Shown in pieces: positions 42,701-57,700 of a stretch of 64,000 nucleotides of DNA; the first letter of the stretch is position 1; each line of letters starts with the position of its first letter. The DNA is taken from assembly GCA_947471745.1 (NCBI GenBank), contig CANJKZ010000979.1, positions 1,736,001-1,800,000 of the forward strand, written 5' to 3'. Both the position numbers and the translations under genes were made by a program. The notes under the pieces were generated by a model. That model was given only the letters and a program-made list of their open reading frames with translations. It was not told the origin of the DNA and did not search any database. The DNA comes from Closterium sp. Naga37s-1. Taxonomy: Eukaryota; Streptophyta; Zygnematophyceae; Desmidiales; Closteriaceae.

Positions 42701-45700
42701 ATACCATACCGTCAACAGCGCCATGGACACTTACCTTCACTGCATTCCCGGCAGGGTCTTGGCTGCTCTTCCCCTCACCTATGCTCCCTCCCTTCCCTTC
42801 CACCACCAGAGTGAACGGAGATACCAGCGTTGCACTGGAGGAGGTGGAGCAGTCGCCCACCATGAACAGCGCCATGGACACCTACCTCCACTGCATCCCC
42901 AGCGACCAGCTGCTGAATGCCACTCGCTACGCGCGCTACACTGCCTCCACCGCGCTCACCACTGCCAACACTTCTGTCGCCACCAACACACCCGAAGTGA
43001 GTTTCAAGTGAGACGTCTCAAAACACTACTTCTTTCACAGCTTCCACCGCGCTCACCACTGCCAACACTTCTGTCACAGCCAACGCACCTGCGGTACGTG
43101 GTGCCGGCTGCACACTTTGCCATTTGAGTCCACTAACGCCCCTCGCTACACCGCCTCCACCGCGCTCACCACTGCCAACACGTCTGTCGCCACCAACGCA
43201 CCTGCGGTACGTAGAGGGCAGTGGTGGTGGTGGTGGTGGTGGTGGTGGTGGTGGTGGTGGTGGTGGTGGTGGTGGTGGTGGTGGTGGTGGTGGTGGTGGT
43301 GGTGGTGGTGGTGGTGGTGGTGGTGGTGGTGGTGGTGGTGGTGGTGGTGGTGGTGGTGGTGGTGGTGGTGGTGGTGGTGGTGGTGGTGGTGGTTGTTGTA
43401 TTCACATTGCCCCCTCCGAGGCTGCGCGCTACACCGCTCGCTTCCACCGCGCTCACCACGACCAACATGGCTGTCGCCACCAACGTGCCCTAAGTGAGTG
43501 CAGTGCTTGCGGCGCCTAGAGTGAGTGCAGTGATTGCTGCTGCCACTGCCGGCATGCGAGATGATTCTGAGTTGACTCTGCTCGCCACACCGCTGCCATC
43601 GAGCTGCTCACCACGGCCAACACGGCTGTCGCCACCAACGCGCCTAAAGTCACTGCAGTGCTTGCAGCGCCTAGAGTGAGTGCACTGATTGCTGCCCCTC
43701 CAGGAATCTCTAGGCATCTCTATATTCCCCTCCAACCCCTCCGACCTCCCTCCCCCTCCCTGCCTCCCCCCTGCCCATCACAGGCCTTTGAGCTGGTCAA
43801 TGCTCGAGGCGGAATCAATCTTGTTTGTTGTCTTTTTGTCTTCTTCTTCTTCTTAATAATAAATGAATATATATATGTAGATATATTTAAATCTCAGAAT
43901 TTCCTCCCCCTCATCTTTGCCTCCCTGCCGCCCATCATAGGCCTTTGACCTGGTCAATGCCACGGGTGGCATCTGTGTGCCGTACGGCCCGCCGCCCGAT
44001 TACATGCGCAACATGAGCTACTGCGGTGACGGCACCGTCACCTTCCAGCAGCTGGTGGACGTGAGTGGGATGGCTGTGCTGACGTGGCATGTGTGCTGAC
44101 GTGGCATGTGTGCTGTGCTGATGTGGCATGTGTGCCGAGCGCTTTACCGCTGCCGATGTGTCTTGACTGCCGATGTGGATGGTTGGGTTAGAGCAGCATT
44201 GTGCAGAGGCAGTAGCGTGTGGTAGAGTGTGGTAACTCTTGAGACGTCTCAAATGCAGCATGGTGTGCAGGCAGTAGCGTGCGGTGCGGTAGCTCTTGAT
44301 GCGTCTCAAAAGACATATTTGAAATTTATGGAAAAAGAGGCATCTGTGCGGTGGTTTGATTGAAGTCTTTTGAGGCGCCTCAAAGAGGCATCTGTGCGGT
44401 GGTTTGATTGAAAATTGAACCCCTTTGTGCGTCTTTGTCACACCACTATCACTGCACTATCACAGCTCTGTCGCAGCGCTGTCGAAGCTCCAATCCACCA
44501 TCCCCAGCGCCGTTTTCTTGGTCAAAATCACGCCCCGCCTGTTTCCTTGCTTGCCTCCCCACTCCCGTCCCCCATTTTGCTCTCTCCCCCTCCCCCCCCC
44601 TGCCCCTCCCCCTGAGGCCCTAACAGCGGCGGCCAACAGCAGCGCAGTCGTGCCAGAGGTGGTTCAGAACAATCTCACGGCTGCTGCTCGCCCCCCTTTG
44701 CGCAATCCCCCCCTTCGTTGCTCCCCCCGTCCCTGTGCCCCTCATGCATGCCCTCCCCTCCCTTCTCCCCTTCCCCCTCCCCCAGGGGCTAGCAGCAGCA
44801 GCCAACAGCAGCGCGGTAGTACCAATGGCAGATCAGAACGACCTCATGGCTGCTGCCACAACGCTCGCGCTGCTCGAATCCACCATCCCCAACGTCCTCA
44901 TCCTGGTCAACTGCTCCTATGTCGCCAACATTGCTGCGGTGAGAATGCCGTACGGTGGAGTGCGGTGCGGTGCGGTGCAGTGCAGTGCAGTGCGCATGCA
45001 TCTGCATGTGTTTTGCCTCTTGAGCCTCCTATGGAAGAGAACAAACTCCTCCTCCCCAGCGTCCTCATCCTCGTTAACTTCTCTGCTCTTATGTCCGCAG
45101 CCAACATCGCTGCTGGTGAGGAGGAAGAATGCGGGCCAGCTGTTGTGACTGCACTCATGTGCATTCACATCCACTCGTTTGCGCTCACTCATTCGTTTTG
45201 ATTCTTGGGGCGGCTTTGGAAAAGAGCCCAACCCTCCTTCTCCAGCGTCCTCATCCTAGTCAACTGCTCCTGTGCCGCCAACATAGCTGCGGTGAGAATG
45301 ATGCCGTCAAGTTGTTGTGAGTGAACTCACGTGGACTCGTTTGAACTCACGTGGACTCGTTGGCACTCATGTGGACTCGTTGGCACTCATGTGGACTCGT
45401 TTGAACTCATGTGGACTCGTTTGCACTCATGTGGACTCGTTGGCACTCACGTGGACTCGTTGGCACTCATGTGGACTCGTTTGCACTCATGTGGACTCGT
45501 TGGCACTCATGTGGACTCGTTTGCACTCATGTGGACTCGTTGGCACTCATGTGGACTCGTTGGCACTCATGTGGACTCGTTTGCACTCACGTGGACTCGT
45601 TGGCACTCACGTGGACTCGTTGGCACTCATGTGGACTCGTTGGCACTCATGTGGACTCGTTGGCACTCATGTGGACTCGTTGGCACTCATGTGGACTCGT

Positions 45701-48700
45701 TTGCACTCACGTGGACTCGTTGGCACTCACGTGGACTCGTTGGCACTCATGTGGACTCGTTTGCACTCATGTGGACTCGTTTGCACTCATGTGGACTCGT
45801 TTGCACTCATGTGGACTCGTTTGCACTCACGTGGACTCGTTTGCACTCACGTGGACTCGTTTGCACTCATGTGGACTCGTTTGCACTCATGTGGACTCGT
45901 TTGCACTCATGTGGACTCGTTTGAACTCATGTGGACTCGTTTGCACTCACGTGGACTCGTTTGCACTCATGTGGACTCGTTTGCACTCATGTGGACTCGT
46001 TTGCACTCATGTGGACTCGTTTGCACTCATGTGGACTCGTTTGCACTCATGTGGACTCGTTTGCACTCATGTGGACTCGTTTGCACTCATGTGGACTCGT
46101 TTGCACTCATGTGGACTCGTTGGCACTCACGTGGACTCGTTGGCACTCATGTGGACTCGTTTGAACTCATGTGGACTCGTTTGCACTCATGTGGACTCGT
46201 TTGCACTCATGTGGACTCGTTTGAACTCATGTGGACTCGTTTGCACTCATGTGGACTCGTTTGCACTCATGTGGACTCGTTTGCACTCATGTGGACTCGT
46301 TTGAACTCATGTGGACTCGTTTGCACTCATGTGGACTCGTTTGCACTCATGTGGACTTGTTTGCACTCATGTGGACTCGTTTGCACTCATGTGGACTCGT
46401 TTGCACTCATGTGGACTCGTTGGCACTCATGTGGACTCGTTTGCACTCACGTGGACTCGTTGGCACTCACGTGGACTCGTTGGCACTCATGTGGACTCGT
46501 TTGCACACATGTGGACTCGTTTGCACTCATGTGGACTCGTTTGCACTCATGTGGACTCGTTTGCACTCACGTGGACTCGTTTGCACTCACGTGGACTCGT
46601 TTGCACTCATGTGGACTCGTTTGCACTCATGTGGACTCGTTTGCACTCATGTGGACTCGTTTGAACTCATGTGGACTCGTTTGCACTCACGTGGACTCGT
46701 TTGCACTCATGTGGACTCGTTTGCACTCATGTGGACTCGTTTGAACTCATGCGGACTCGTTTGCACTCATGTGGACTCGTTTGCACTCATGTGGACTCGT
46801 TTGCACTCATGTGGACTCGTTTGCACTCATGTGGACTCGTTTGCACTCATGTGGACTCGTTTGCACTCATGTGGACTCGTTTGCACTCATGTGGACTCAT
46901 TTGCACTCATGTGGACTCGTTGGCACTCACGTGGACTCGTTGGCACTCATGTGGACTCGTTGGCACTCACGTGGACTCGTTGGCACTCATGTGGACTCGT
47001 TGGCACTCATGTGGACTCGTTTGAACTCATGTGGACTCGTTTGCACTCATGTGGACTCGTTGGCACTCACGTGGACTCGTTTGCACTCACGTGGACTCGT
47101 TTGCACTCATGTGGACTCGTTGGCACTCATGTGGACTCGTTTGCACTCATGTGGACTCGTTGGCACTCATGTGGACTCGTTGGCACTCATGTGGACTCGT
47201 TTGCACTCACGTGGACTCGTTGGCACTCATGTGGACTCGTTTGCACTCATGTGGACTCGTTTGCACTCATGTGGACTCGTTTGCACTCATGTGGACTCGT
47301 TTGCACTCATGTGGACTCGTTTGCACTCATGTGGACTCGTTTGCACTCATGTGGACTCGTTTGCACTCATGTGGACTCGTTTGCACTCATGTGGACTCGT
47401 TTGCACTCAAGTGGACTCGTTTGCACTCATGTGGACTCGTTTGAACTCATGTGGACTCGTTTGCACTCATGTGGACTCGTTTGCACTCATGTGGACTCGT
47501 TTGAACTCATGTGGACTCGTTTGCACTCATGTGGACTCGTTTGCACTCATGTGGACTCGTTTGCACTCATGTGGACTCGTTTGAACTCATGTGGACTCGT
47601 TTGCACTCATGTGGACTCGTTTGCACTCACGTGGACTCGTTTGCACTCATGTGGACTCGTTTGCACTCACGTGGACTCGTTTGCACTCATGTGGACTCGT
47701 TTGCACTCATGTGGACTCGTTTGCACTCATGTGGACTCGTTTGCACTCATGTGGACTCGTTTGAACTCATGTGGACTCGTTTGCACTCATGTGGACTCGT
47801 TTGCACTCATGTGGACTCGTTTGCACTCATGTGGACTCGTTTGAACTCATGTGGACTCGTTTGCACTCATGTGGACTCGTTTGCACTCATGTGGACTCGT
47901 TTGCACTCATGTGGACTCGTTTGAACTCATGTGGACTCGTTTGCAGTCATGGGGACTCGTTTGCACTCATGTGGACTCGTTTGCACTCACGTGGACTCGT
48001 TTGCACTCACGTGGACTCGTTTGCACTCATGTGGACTCGTTTGCACTCATGTGGACTCGTTTGCACTCATGTGGACTCGTTTGCACTCACGTGGACTCGT
48101 TTGAACTCATGTGGACTCGTTTGCACTCATGTGGACTCGTTTGCACTCATGTGGACTCGTTTGCACTCATGTGGACTCGTTTGCACTCATGTGGACTCGT
48201 TTGCACTCATGTGGACTCGTTTGCACTCATGTGGACTCGTTTGCACTCATGTGGACTCGTTTGAACTCGTTTGAACTCATGTGGACTCGTTTGAACTCAT
48301 GTGGACTCGTTTGCACTCATGTGGACTCGTTTGCACTCATGTGGACTCGTTTGCACTCATGTGGACTCGTTTGCACTCATGTGGACTCGTTTGCACTCAT
48401 GTGGACTCGTTTGCACTCATGTGGACTCGTTTGCACTCACGTGGACTCGTTTGCACTCACGTGGACTCGTTTGCACTCATGTGGACTCGTTTGCACTCAT
48501 GTGGACTCGTTTGCACTCATGTGGACTCGTTTGCACTCATGTGGACTCGTTTGAACTCATGTGGACTCGTTTGCACTCATGTGGACTCGCTTGCACTCAT
48601 GTGGACTCGTTTGCACTCATGTGGACTCGCTTGCACTCATGTGGACTCGCTTGCACTCATGTGGACTCGCTTGCACTCATGTGGACTCGTTTGCACTCAT

Positions 48701-51700
48701 GTGGACTCGTTTGCACTCATGTGGACTCGTTTGCACTCATGTGGACTCGTTTGCACTCATGTGGACTCGTTTGCACTCATGTGGACTCGTTTGCACTCAT
48801 GTGGACTCGTTTGCACTCATGTGGACTCGTTTGCACTCATGTGGACTCGTTTGCACTCATGTGGACTCGTTTGCACTCATGTGGACTCGTTTGCACTCAA
48901 GTGGACTCGTTTGCACTCATGTGGACTCGTTTGAACTCATGTGGACTCGTTTGCACTCATGTGGACTCGTTTGCACTCATGTGGACTCGTTTGAACTCAT
49001 GTGGACTCGTTTGCACTCATGTGGACTCGTTTGAACTCATGTGGACTCGTTTGCACTCATGTGGACTCGTTTGCACTCATGTGGACTCGTTTGCACTCAT
49101 GTGGACTCGTTTGCACTCACGTGGACTCGTTTGCACTCATGTGGACTCGTTTGAACTCATGTGGACTCGTTTGCACTCATGTGGACTCGTTTGCACTCAT
49201 GTGGACTCGTTTGAACTCATGTGGACTCGTTTGCACTCATGTGGACTCGTTTGCACTCATGTGGACTCGTTTGCACTCATGTGGACTCGTTTGAACTCAT
49301 GTGGACTCGTTTGCACTCATGTGGACTCGTTTGCACTCATGTGGACTCGTTTGCACTCATGTGGACTCGTTTGAACTCATGTGGACTCGTTTGCAGTCAT
49401 GTGGACTCGTTTGCACTCATGTGGACTCGTTTGCACTCACGTGGACTCGTTTGCACTCATGTGGACTCGTTTGCACTCATGTGGACTCGTTTGCACTCAT
49501 GTGGACTCGTTTGAACTCATGTGGACTCGTTTGCACTCATGTGGACTCGTTTGCACTCATGTGGACTCGTTTGCACTCACGTGGACTCGTTTGAACTCAT
49601 GTGGACTCGTTTGAACTCACGTGGACTCGTTTGAACTCATGTGGACTCGTTTGCACTCATGTGGACTCGTTTGCACTCATGTGGACTCGTTTGCACTCAT
49701 GTGGACTCGTTTGCACTCATGTGGACTCGTTTGCACTCATGTGGACTCGTTTGAACTCGTTTGAACTCATGTGGACTCGTTTGAACTCATGTGGACTCGT
49801 TTGCACTCATGTGGACTCGTTTGAACTCATGTGGACTCGTTTGCACTCATGTGGACTCGTTTGCACTCATGTGGACTCGTTTGCACTCATGTGGACTCGT
49901 TTGCACTCATGTGGACTCGTTTGCACTCATGTGGACTCGTTTGAACTCATGTGGACTCGTTTGCACTCATGTGGACTCGTTCGCACTCATGTGGACTCGT
50001 TTGCACTCATGTGGACTCGTTCGCACTCATGTGGACTCGTTTGCACTCATGTGGACTCGTTTGCACTCATGTGGACTCGTTTGCACTCATGTGGACTCGT
50101 CTGAACTCATGTGGACTCGTTTGCACTCATGTGGACTCGTTTGCACTCATGTGGACTCGTTTGCACTCATGTGGACTCGTTTGCACTCATGTGGACTCGT
50201 TTGAACTCATGTGGACTCGTTCGCACTCATGTGGACTCGTTTGCACTCATGTGGACTCGTTCGCACTCATGTGGACTCGTTTGCACTCATGTGGACTCGT
50301 TTGCACTCATGTGGACTCGTTTGCACTCATGTGGACTCGTTTGCACTCATGTGGACTCGTTTGCACTCATGTGGACTCGTTTGCACTCATGTGGACTCGT
50401 TTGAACTCATGTGGACTCGTTTGAACTCACGTGGACTCGTTTGCACTCATGTGGACTCGTTTGCACTCACGTGGACTCGTTTGCACTCATGTGGACTCGA
50501 TTGCACTCATGTGGACTCGTTTGCACTCATGTGGACTCGTTTGCACTCATGTGGACTCGTTTGCACTCATGTGGACTCGTTTGCACTCATGTGGACTCGT
50601 TTGCACTCATGTGGACTCGTTTGCACTCATGTGGACTCTTTTGAACTCATGTGGACTCGTTTGCACTCACGTGGACTCGTTTGCACTCATGTGGACTCGT
50701 TTGCACTCATGTGGACTCGTTTGCACTCATGTGGACTCGTTTGCACTCATGTGGACTCGTTTGCACTCATGTGGACTCGTTTGCACTCATGTGGACTCGT
50801 TTGCACTCATGTGGACTCGTTTGCACTCATGTGGACTCGTTTGCACTCACGTGGACTCGTTTGCACTCATGTGGACTCGTTTGCACTCATGTGGACTCGT
50901 TTGCACTCATGTGGACTCGTTTGCACTCATGTGGACTCGTTTGCACTCACGTGGACTCGTTTGCACTCATGTGGACTCGTTTGCACTCATGTGGACTCGT
51001 TTGAACTCATGTGGACTCGTTTGCACTCATGTGGACTCGTTTGCACTCATGTGGACTCGTTTGCACTCATGTGGACTCGTTTGCACTCATGTGGACTCGT
51101 TTGCACTCATGTGGACTCGTTTGCACTCATGTGGACTCGTTTGCACTCACGTGGACTCGTTTGCACTCATGTGGACTCGTTTGCACTCATGTGGACTCGT
51201 TTGCACTCACGTGGACTCGTTTGCACTCATGTGGACTCGTTTGCACTCACGTGGACTCGTTTGCACTCATGTGGACTCGTTTGAACTCATGTGGACTCGT
51301 TTGAACTCATGTGGACTCGTTTGAACTCATGTGGACTCGTTTGCACTCATGTGGACTCGTTTGCACTCATGTGGACTCGTTTGCACTCATGTGGACTCGT
51401 TTGCACTCATGTGGACTCGTTTGCACTCACGTGGACTCGTTTGCACTCATGTGGACTCGTTTGCACTCATGTGGACTCGTTTGCACTCATGTGGACTCGT
51501 TTGCACTCATGTGGACTCGTTTGCACTCATGTGGACTCGTTTGCACTCATGTGGACTCGTTTGCACTCATGTGGACTCGTTTGCACTCATGTGGACTCGT
51601 TTGAACTCATGTGGACTCGTTTGAACTCATGTGGACTCGTTTGCACTCACGTGGACTCGTTTGCACTCATGTGGACTCGTTTGAACTCATGTGGACTCGT

Positions 51701-54700
51701 TTGCACTCATGTGGACTCGTTTGCACTCATGTGGACTCGTTTGAACTCATGTGGACTCGTTTGAACTCATGTGGACTCGTTTGAACTCATGTGGACTCGT
51801 TTGCACTCACGTGGACTCGTTTGCACTCATGTGGACTCGATTGCACTCATGTGGACTCGTTTGCACTCATGTGGACTCGTTTGCACTCATGTGGACTCGT
51901 TTGCACTCATGTGGACTCGTTTGCACTCATGTGGACTTGTTTGCACTCATGTGGACTCGCTTGCATTCATGTGGACTCGTTTGCACTCATGTGGACTCGC
52001 TTGCACTCATGTGGACTCGCTTGCACTCATGTGGACTCGCTTGCACTCATGTGGACTCGTTTGCACTCATGTGGACTCGTTTGCACTCATGTGGACTCGT
52101 TTGCACTCATGTGGACTCGTTTGCACTCATGTGGACTCGCTTGCACTCATGTGGACTCGATTGCACTCATGTGGACTCGTTTGCACTCATGTGGACTCGT
52201 TTGCACTCATGTGGACTCGCTTGCACTCATGTGGACTCGTTTGCACTCATGTGGACTCGTTTGCACTCATGTGGACTCGTTTGCACTCATGTGGACTCGA
52301 TTGCACTCATGTGGACTCGTTTGCACTCATGTGGACTCGTTTGCACTCATGTGGACTCGTTTGCACTCATGTGGACTCGTTTGAACTCATGCGGACTCGT
52401 TTGCACTCATGTGGACTCGTTTGAACTCATGTGGACTCGTTTGCACTCATGTGGACTCGTTTGCACTCATGTGGACTCGTTTGCACTCATGTGGACTCGT
52501 TTGCACTCATGTGCACTCGTTTGCACTCATGTGGACTCGTTTGCACTCATGTGGACTCGTTTGCACTCATGTGGACTCGCTTGCACTCATGTGGACTCGT
52601 TTGCACTCATGTGGACTCGTTTGCACTCATGTGGACTCGCTTGCACTCATGTGGACTCGTTTGCACTCATGTGGACTCGATTGCACTCATGTGGACTCGT
52701 TTGCACTCATGTGGACTCGTTTGCACTCATGTGGACTCGTTTGCACTCATGTGGACTCGTTTGCACTCATGTGGACTCGTTGCACTCATGTGGACTCGTT
52801 TGCACTCATGTGGACTCGTTTGCACTCATGTGGACTCGTTTGCACTCATGTGGACTCGCTTGCACTCATGTGGACTCGCTTGCACTCATGTGGACTCGTT
52901 TGCACTCATGTGGACTCGTTTGCACTCATGTGGACTCGTTTGCACTCACGTGGACTCGTTTGCACTCATGTGGACTCGCTTGCACTCATGTGGACTCGCT
53001 TGCACTCATGTGGACTCGTTTGCACTCATGTGGACTCGTTTGCACTCATGTGGACTCGTTTGCACTCATGTGGACTCGTTTGCACTCATGTGGACTCGTT
53101 TGAACTCATGTGGACTCGTTTGCACTCATGTGGACTCGTTTGCACTCATGTGGACTCGTTTGAACTCATGTGGACTCGTTTGAACTCATGTGGACTCGTT
53201 TGCACTCATGTGGACTCGTTTGCACTCATGTGGACTCGTTGCACTCATGTGGACTCGTTTGCACTCATGTGGACTCGTTTGCACTCAAGTGGACTCGTTT
53301 GCACTCATGTGGACTCGTTTGAACTCATGTGGACTCGTTTGCACTCATGTGGACTCGTTTGCACTCATGTGGACTCGTTTGAACTCATGTGGACTCGTTT
53401 GCACTCATGTGGACTCGTTTGCACTCATGTGGACTCGTTTGCACTCATGTGGACTCGTTTGAACTCATGTGGACTCGTTTGCACTCATGTGGACTCGTTT
53501 GCACTCACGTGGACTCGTTTGCACTCATGTGGACTCGTTTGCACTCACGTGGACTCGTTTGCACTCATGTGGACTCGTTTGCACTCATGTGGACTCGTTT
53601 GCACTCATGTGGACTCGTTTGCACTCATGTGGACTCGTTTGAACTCATGTGGACTCGTTTGCACTCATGTGGACTCGTTTGCACTCATGTGGACTCGTTT
53701 GCACTCATGTGGACTCGTTTGCACTCATGTGGACTCGTTTGCACTCATGTGGACTCGTTTGCACTCATGTGGACTCGTTTGCACTCATGTGGACTCGTTG
53801 CACTCATGTGGACTCGTTTGCACTCATGTGGACTCGTTTGCACTCATGTGGACTCGTTTGCACTCATGTGGACTCGCTTGCACTCATGTGGACTCGTTTG
53901 CACTCATGTGGACTCGCTTGCACTCATGTGGACTCGCTTGCACTCATGTGGACTCGCTTGCACTCATGTGGACTCGCTTGCACTCATGTGGACTCGTTTG
54001 CACTCATGTGGACTCGATTGCACTCATGTGGACTCGTTTGCACTCATGTGGACTCGTTTGCACTCATGTGGACTCGTTTGCACTCATGTGGACTCGTTTG
54101 CACTCATGTGGACTCGTTGCACTCATGTGGACTCGTTTGCACTCATGTGGACTCGTTTGCACTCATGTGGACTCGTTTGCACTCATGTGGACTCGCTTGC
54201 ACTCATGTGGACTCGTTTGAACTCATGTGGACTCGTTTGCACTCACGTGGACTCGTTTGCACTCATGTGGACTCGTTTGAACTCATGTGGACTCGTTTGC
54301 ACTCATGTGGACTCGTTTGCACTCATGTGGACTCGTTTGCACTCATGTGGACTCGTTTGCACTCATGTGGACTCGTTGGCACTCATGTGGACTCGTTGCA
54401 CTCATGTGGACTCGTTTGCACTCATGTGGACTCGTTTGCACTCATGTGGACTCGTTTGCACTCATGTGGACTCGTTTGCACTCATGTGGACTCGTTTGCA
54501 CTCATGTGGACTCGTTTGCACTCATGTGGACTCGTTTGCACTCATGTGGACTCGTTTGCACTCATGTGGACTCGTTTGAACTCATGTGGACTCGTTTGCA
54601 CTCATGTGGACTCGTTTGCACTCATGTGGACTCGTTTGCACTCATGTGGACTCGTTTGCACTCATGTGGACTCGCTTGCACTCATGTGGACTCGTTTGCA

Positions 54701-57700
54701 CTCATGTGGACTCGTTTGCACTCATGTGGACTCGTTTGCACTCATGTGGACTCGTTGGCACTCATGTGGACTCGTTTGCACTCACGTGGACTCGTTTGCA
54801 CTCATGTGGACTCGTTTGCACTCATGTGGACTCGTTTGCACTCACGTGGACTCGTTTGAACTCATGTGGACTCGTTTGAACTCACGTGGACTCGTTTGAA
54901 CTCATGTGGACTCGTTTGCACTCATGTGGACTCGTTTGCACTCATGTGGACTCGTTTGCACTCATGTGGACTCGTTTGCACTCATGTGGACTCGTTTGCA
55001 CTCATGTGGACTCGTTTGAACTCGTTTGAACTCATGTGGACTCGTTTGAACTCATGTGGACTCGTTTGCACTCATGTGGACTCGTTTGAACTCATGTGGA
55101 CTCGTTTGCACTCATGTGGACTCGTTTGCACTCATGTGGACTCGTTTGCACTCATGTGGACTCGTTTGCACTCATGTGGACTCGTTTGCACTCATGTGGA
55201 CTCGTTTGAACTCATGTGGACTCGTTTGCACTCATGTGGACTCGTTCGCACTCATGTGGACTCGTTTGCACTCATGTGGACTCGTTCGCACTCATGTGGA
55301 CTCGTTTGCACTCATGTGGACTCGTTTGCACTCATGTGGACTCGTTTGCACTCATGTGGACTCGTCTGAACTCATGTGGACTCGTTTGCACTCATGTGGA
55401 CTCGTTTGCACTCATGTGGACTCGTTTGCACTCATGTGGACTCGTTTGCACTCATGTGGACTCGTTTGAACTCATGTGGACTCGTTCGCACTCATGTGGA
55501 CTCGTTTGCACTCATGTGGACTCGTTCGCACTCATGTGGACTCGTTTGCACTCATGTGGACTCGTTTGCACTCATGTGGACTCGTTTGCACTCATGTGGA
55601 CTCGTTTGCACTCATGTGGACTCGTTTGCACTCATGTGGACTCGTTTGCACTCATGTGGACTCGTTTGAACTCATGTGGACTCGTTTGAACTCACGTGGA
55701 CTCGTTTGCACTCATGTGGACTCGTTTGCACTCATGTGGACTCGTTTGCACTCATGTGGACTCGATTGCACTCATGTGGACTCGTTTGCACTCATGTGGA
55801 CTCGTTTGCACTCATGTGGACTCGTTTGCACTCATGTGGACTCGTTTGCACTCATGTGGACTCGTTTGCACTCATGTGGACTCGTTTGCACTCATGTGGA
55901 CTCTTTTGAACTCATGTGGACTCGTTTGCACTCACGTGGACTCGTTTGCACTCATGTGGACTCGTTTGCACTCATGTGGACTCGTTTGCACTCATGTGGA
56001 CTCGTTTGCACTCATGTGGACTCGTTTGCACTCATGTGGACTCGTTTGCACTCATGTGGACTCGTTTGCACTCATGTGGACTCGTTTGCACTCATGTGGA
56101 CTCGTTTGCACTCACGTGGACTCGTTTGCACTCATGTGGACTCGTTTGCACTCATGTGGACTCGTTTGCACTCATGTGGACTCGTTTGCACTCATGTGGA
56201 CTCGTTTGCACTCACGTGGACTCGTTTGCACTCATGTGGACTCGTTTGCACTCATGTGGACTCGTTTGAACTCATGTGGACTCGTTTGCACTCATGTGGA
56301 CTCGTTTGCACTCATGTGGACTCGTTTGCACTCATGTGGACTCGTTTGCACTCATGTGGACTCGTTTGCACTCATGTGGACTCGTTTGCACTCATGTGGA
56401 CTCGTTTGCACTCACGTGGACTCGTTTGCACTCATGTGGACTCGTTTGCACTCATGTGGACTCGTTTGCACTCACGTGGACTCGTTTGCACTCATGTGGA
56501 CTCGTTTGCACTCACGTGGACTCGTTTGCACTCATGTGGACTCGTTTGAACTCATGTGGACTCGTTTGAACTCATGTGGACTCGTTTGAACTCATGTGGA
56601 CTCGTTTGCACTCATGTGGACTCGTTTGCACTCATGTGGACTCGTTTGCACTCATGTGGACTCGTTTGCACTCATGTGGACTCGTTTGCACTCACGTGGA
56701 CTCGTTTGCACTCATGTGGACTCGTTTGCACTCATGTGGACTCGTTTGCACTCATGTGGACTCGTTTGCACTCATGTGGACTCGTTTGCACTCATGTGGA
56801 CTCGTTTGCACTCATGTGGACTCGTTTGCACTCATGTGGACTCGTTTGCACTCATGTGGACTCGTTTGAACTCATGTGGACTCGTTTGAACTCATGTGGA
56901 CTCGTTTGCACTCACGTGGACTCGTTTGCACTCATGTGGACTCGTTTGAACTCATGTGGACTCGTTTGCACTCATGTGGACTCGTTTGCACTCATGTGGA
57001 CTCGTTTGAACTCATGTGGACTCGTTTGAACTCATGTGGACTCGTTTGAACTCATGTGGACTCGTTTGCACTCACGTGGACTCGTTTGCACTCATGTGGA
57101 CTCGATTGCACTCATGTGGACTCGTTTGCACTCATGTGGACTCGTTTGCACTCATGTGGACTCGTTTGCACTCATGTGGACTCGTTTGCACTCATGTGGA
57201 CTTGTTTGCACTCATGTGGACTCGCTTGCATTCATGTGGACTCGTTTGCACTCATGTGGACTCGCTTGCACTCATGTGGACTCGCTTGCACTCATGTGGA
57301 CTCGCTTGCACTCATGTGGACTCGTTTGCACTCATGTGGACTCGTTTGCACTCATGTGGACTCGTTTGCACTCATGTGGACTCGTTTGCACTCATGTGGA
57401 CTCGCTTGCACTCATGTGGACTCGATTGCACTCATGTGGACTCGTTTGCACTCATGTGGACTCGTTTGCACTCATGTGGACTCGCTTGCACTCATGTGGA
57501 CTCGTTTGCACTCATGTGGACTCGTTTGCACTCATGTGGACTCGTTTGCACTCATGTGGACTCGATTGCACTCATGTGGACTCGTTTGCACTCATGTGGA
57601 CTCGTTTGCACTCATGTGGACTCGTTTGCACTCATGTGGACTCGTTTGAACTCATGCGGACTCGTTTGCACTCATGTGGACTCGTTTGAACTCATGTGGA

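Noticed and set aside
43117-43519. Poly-Trp, poly-Gly and poly-Thr open frames
   Set aside because: They are frames of a (TGG)n repeat in intron 7.
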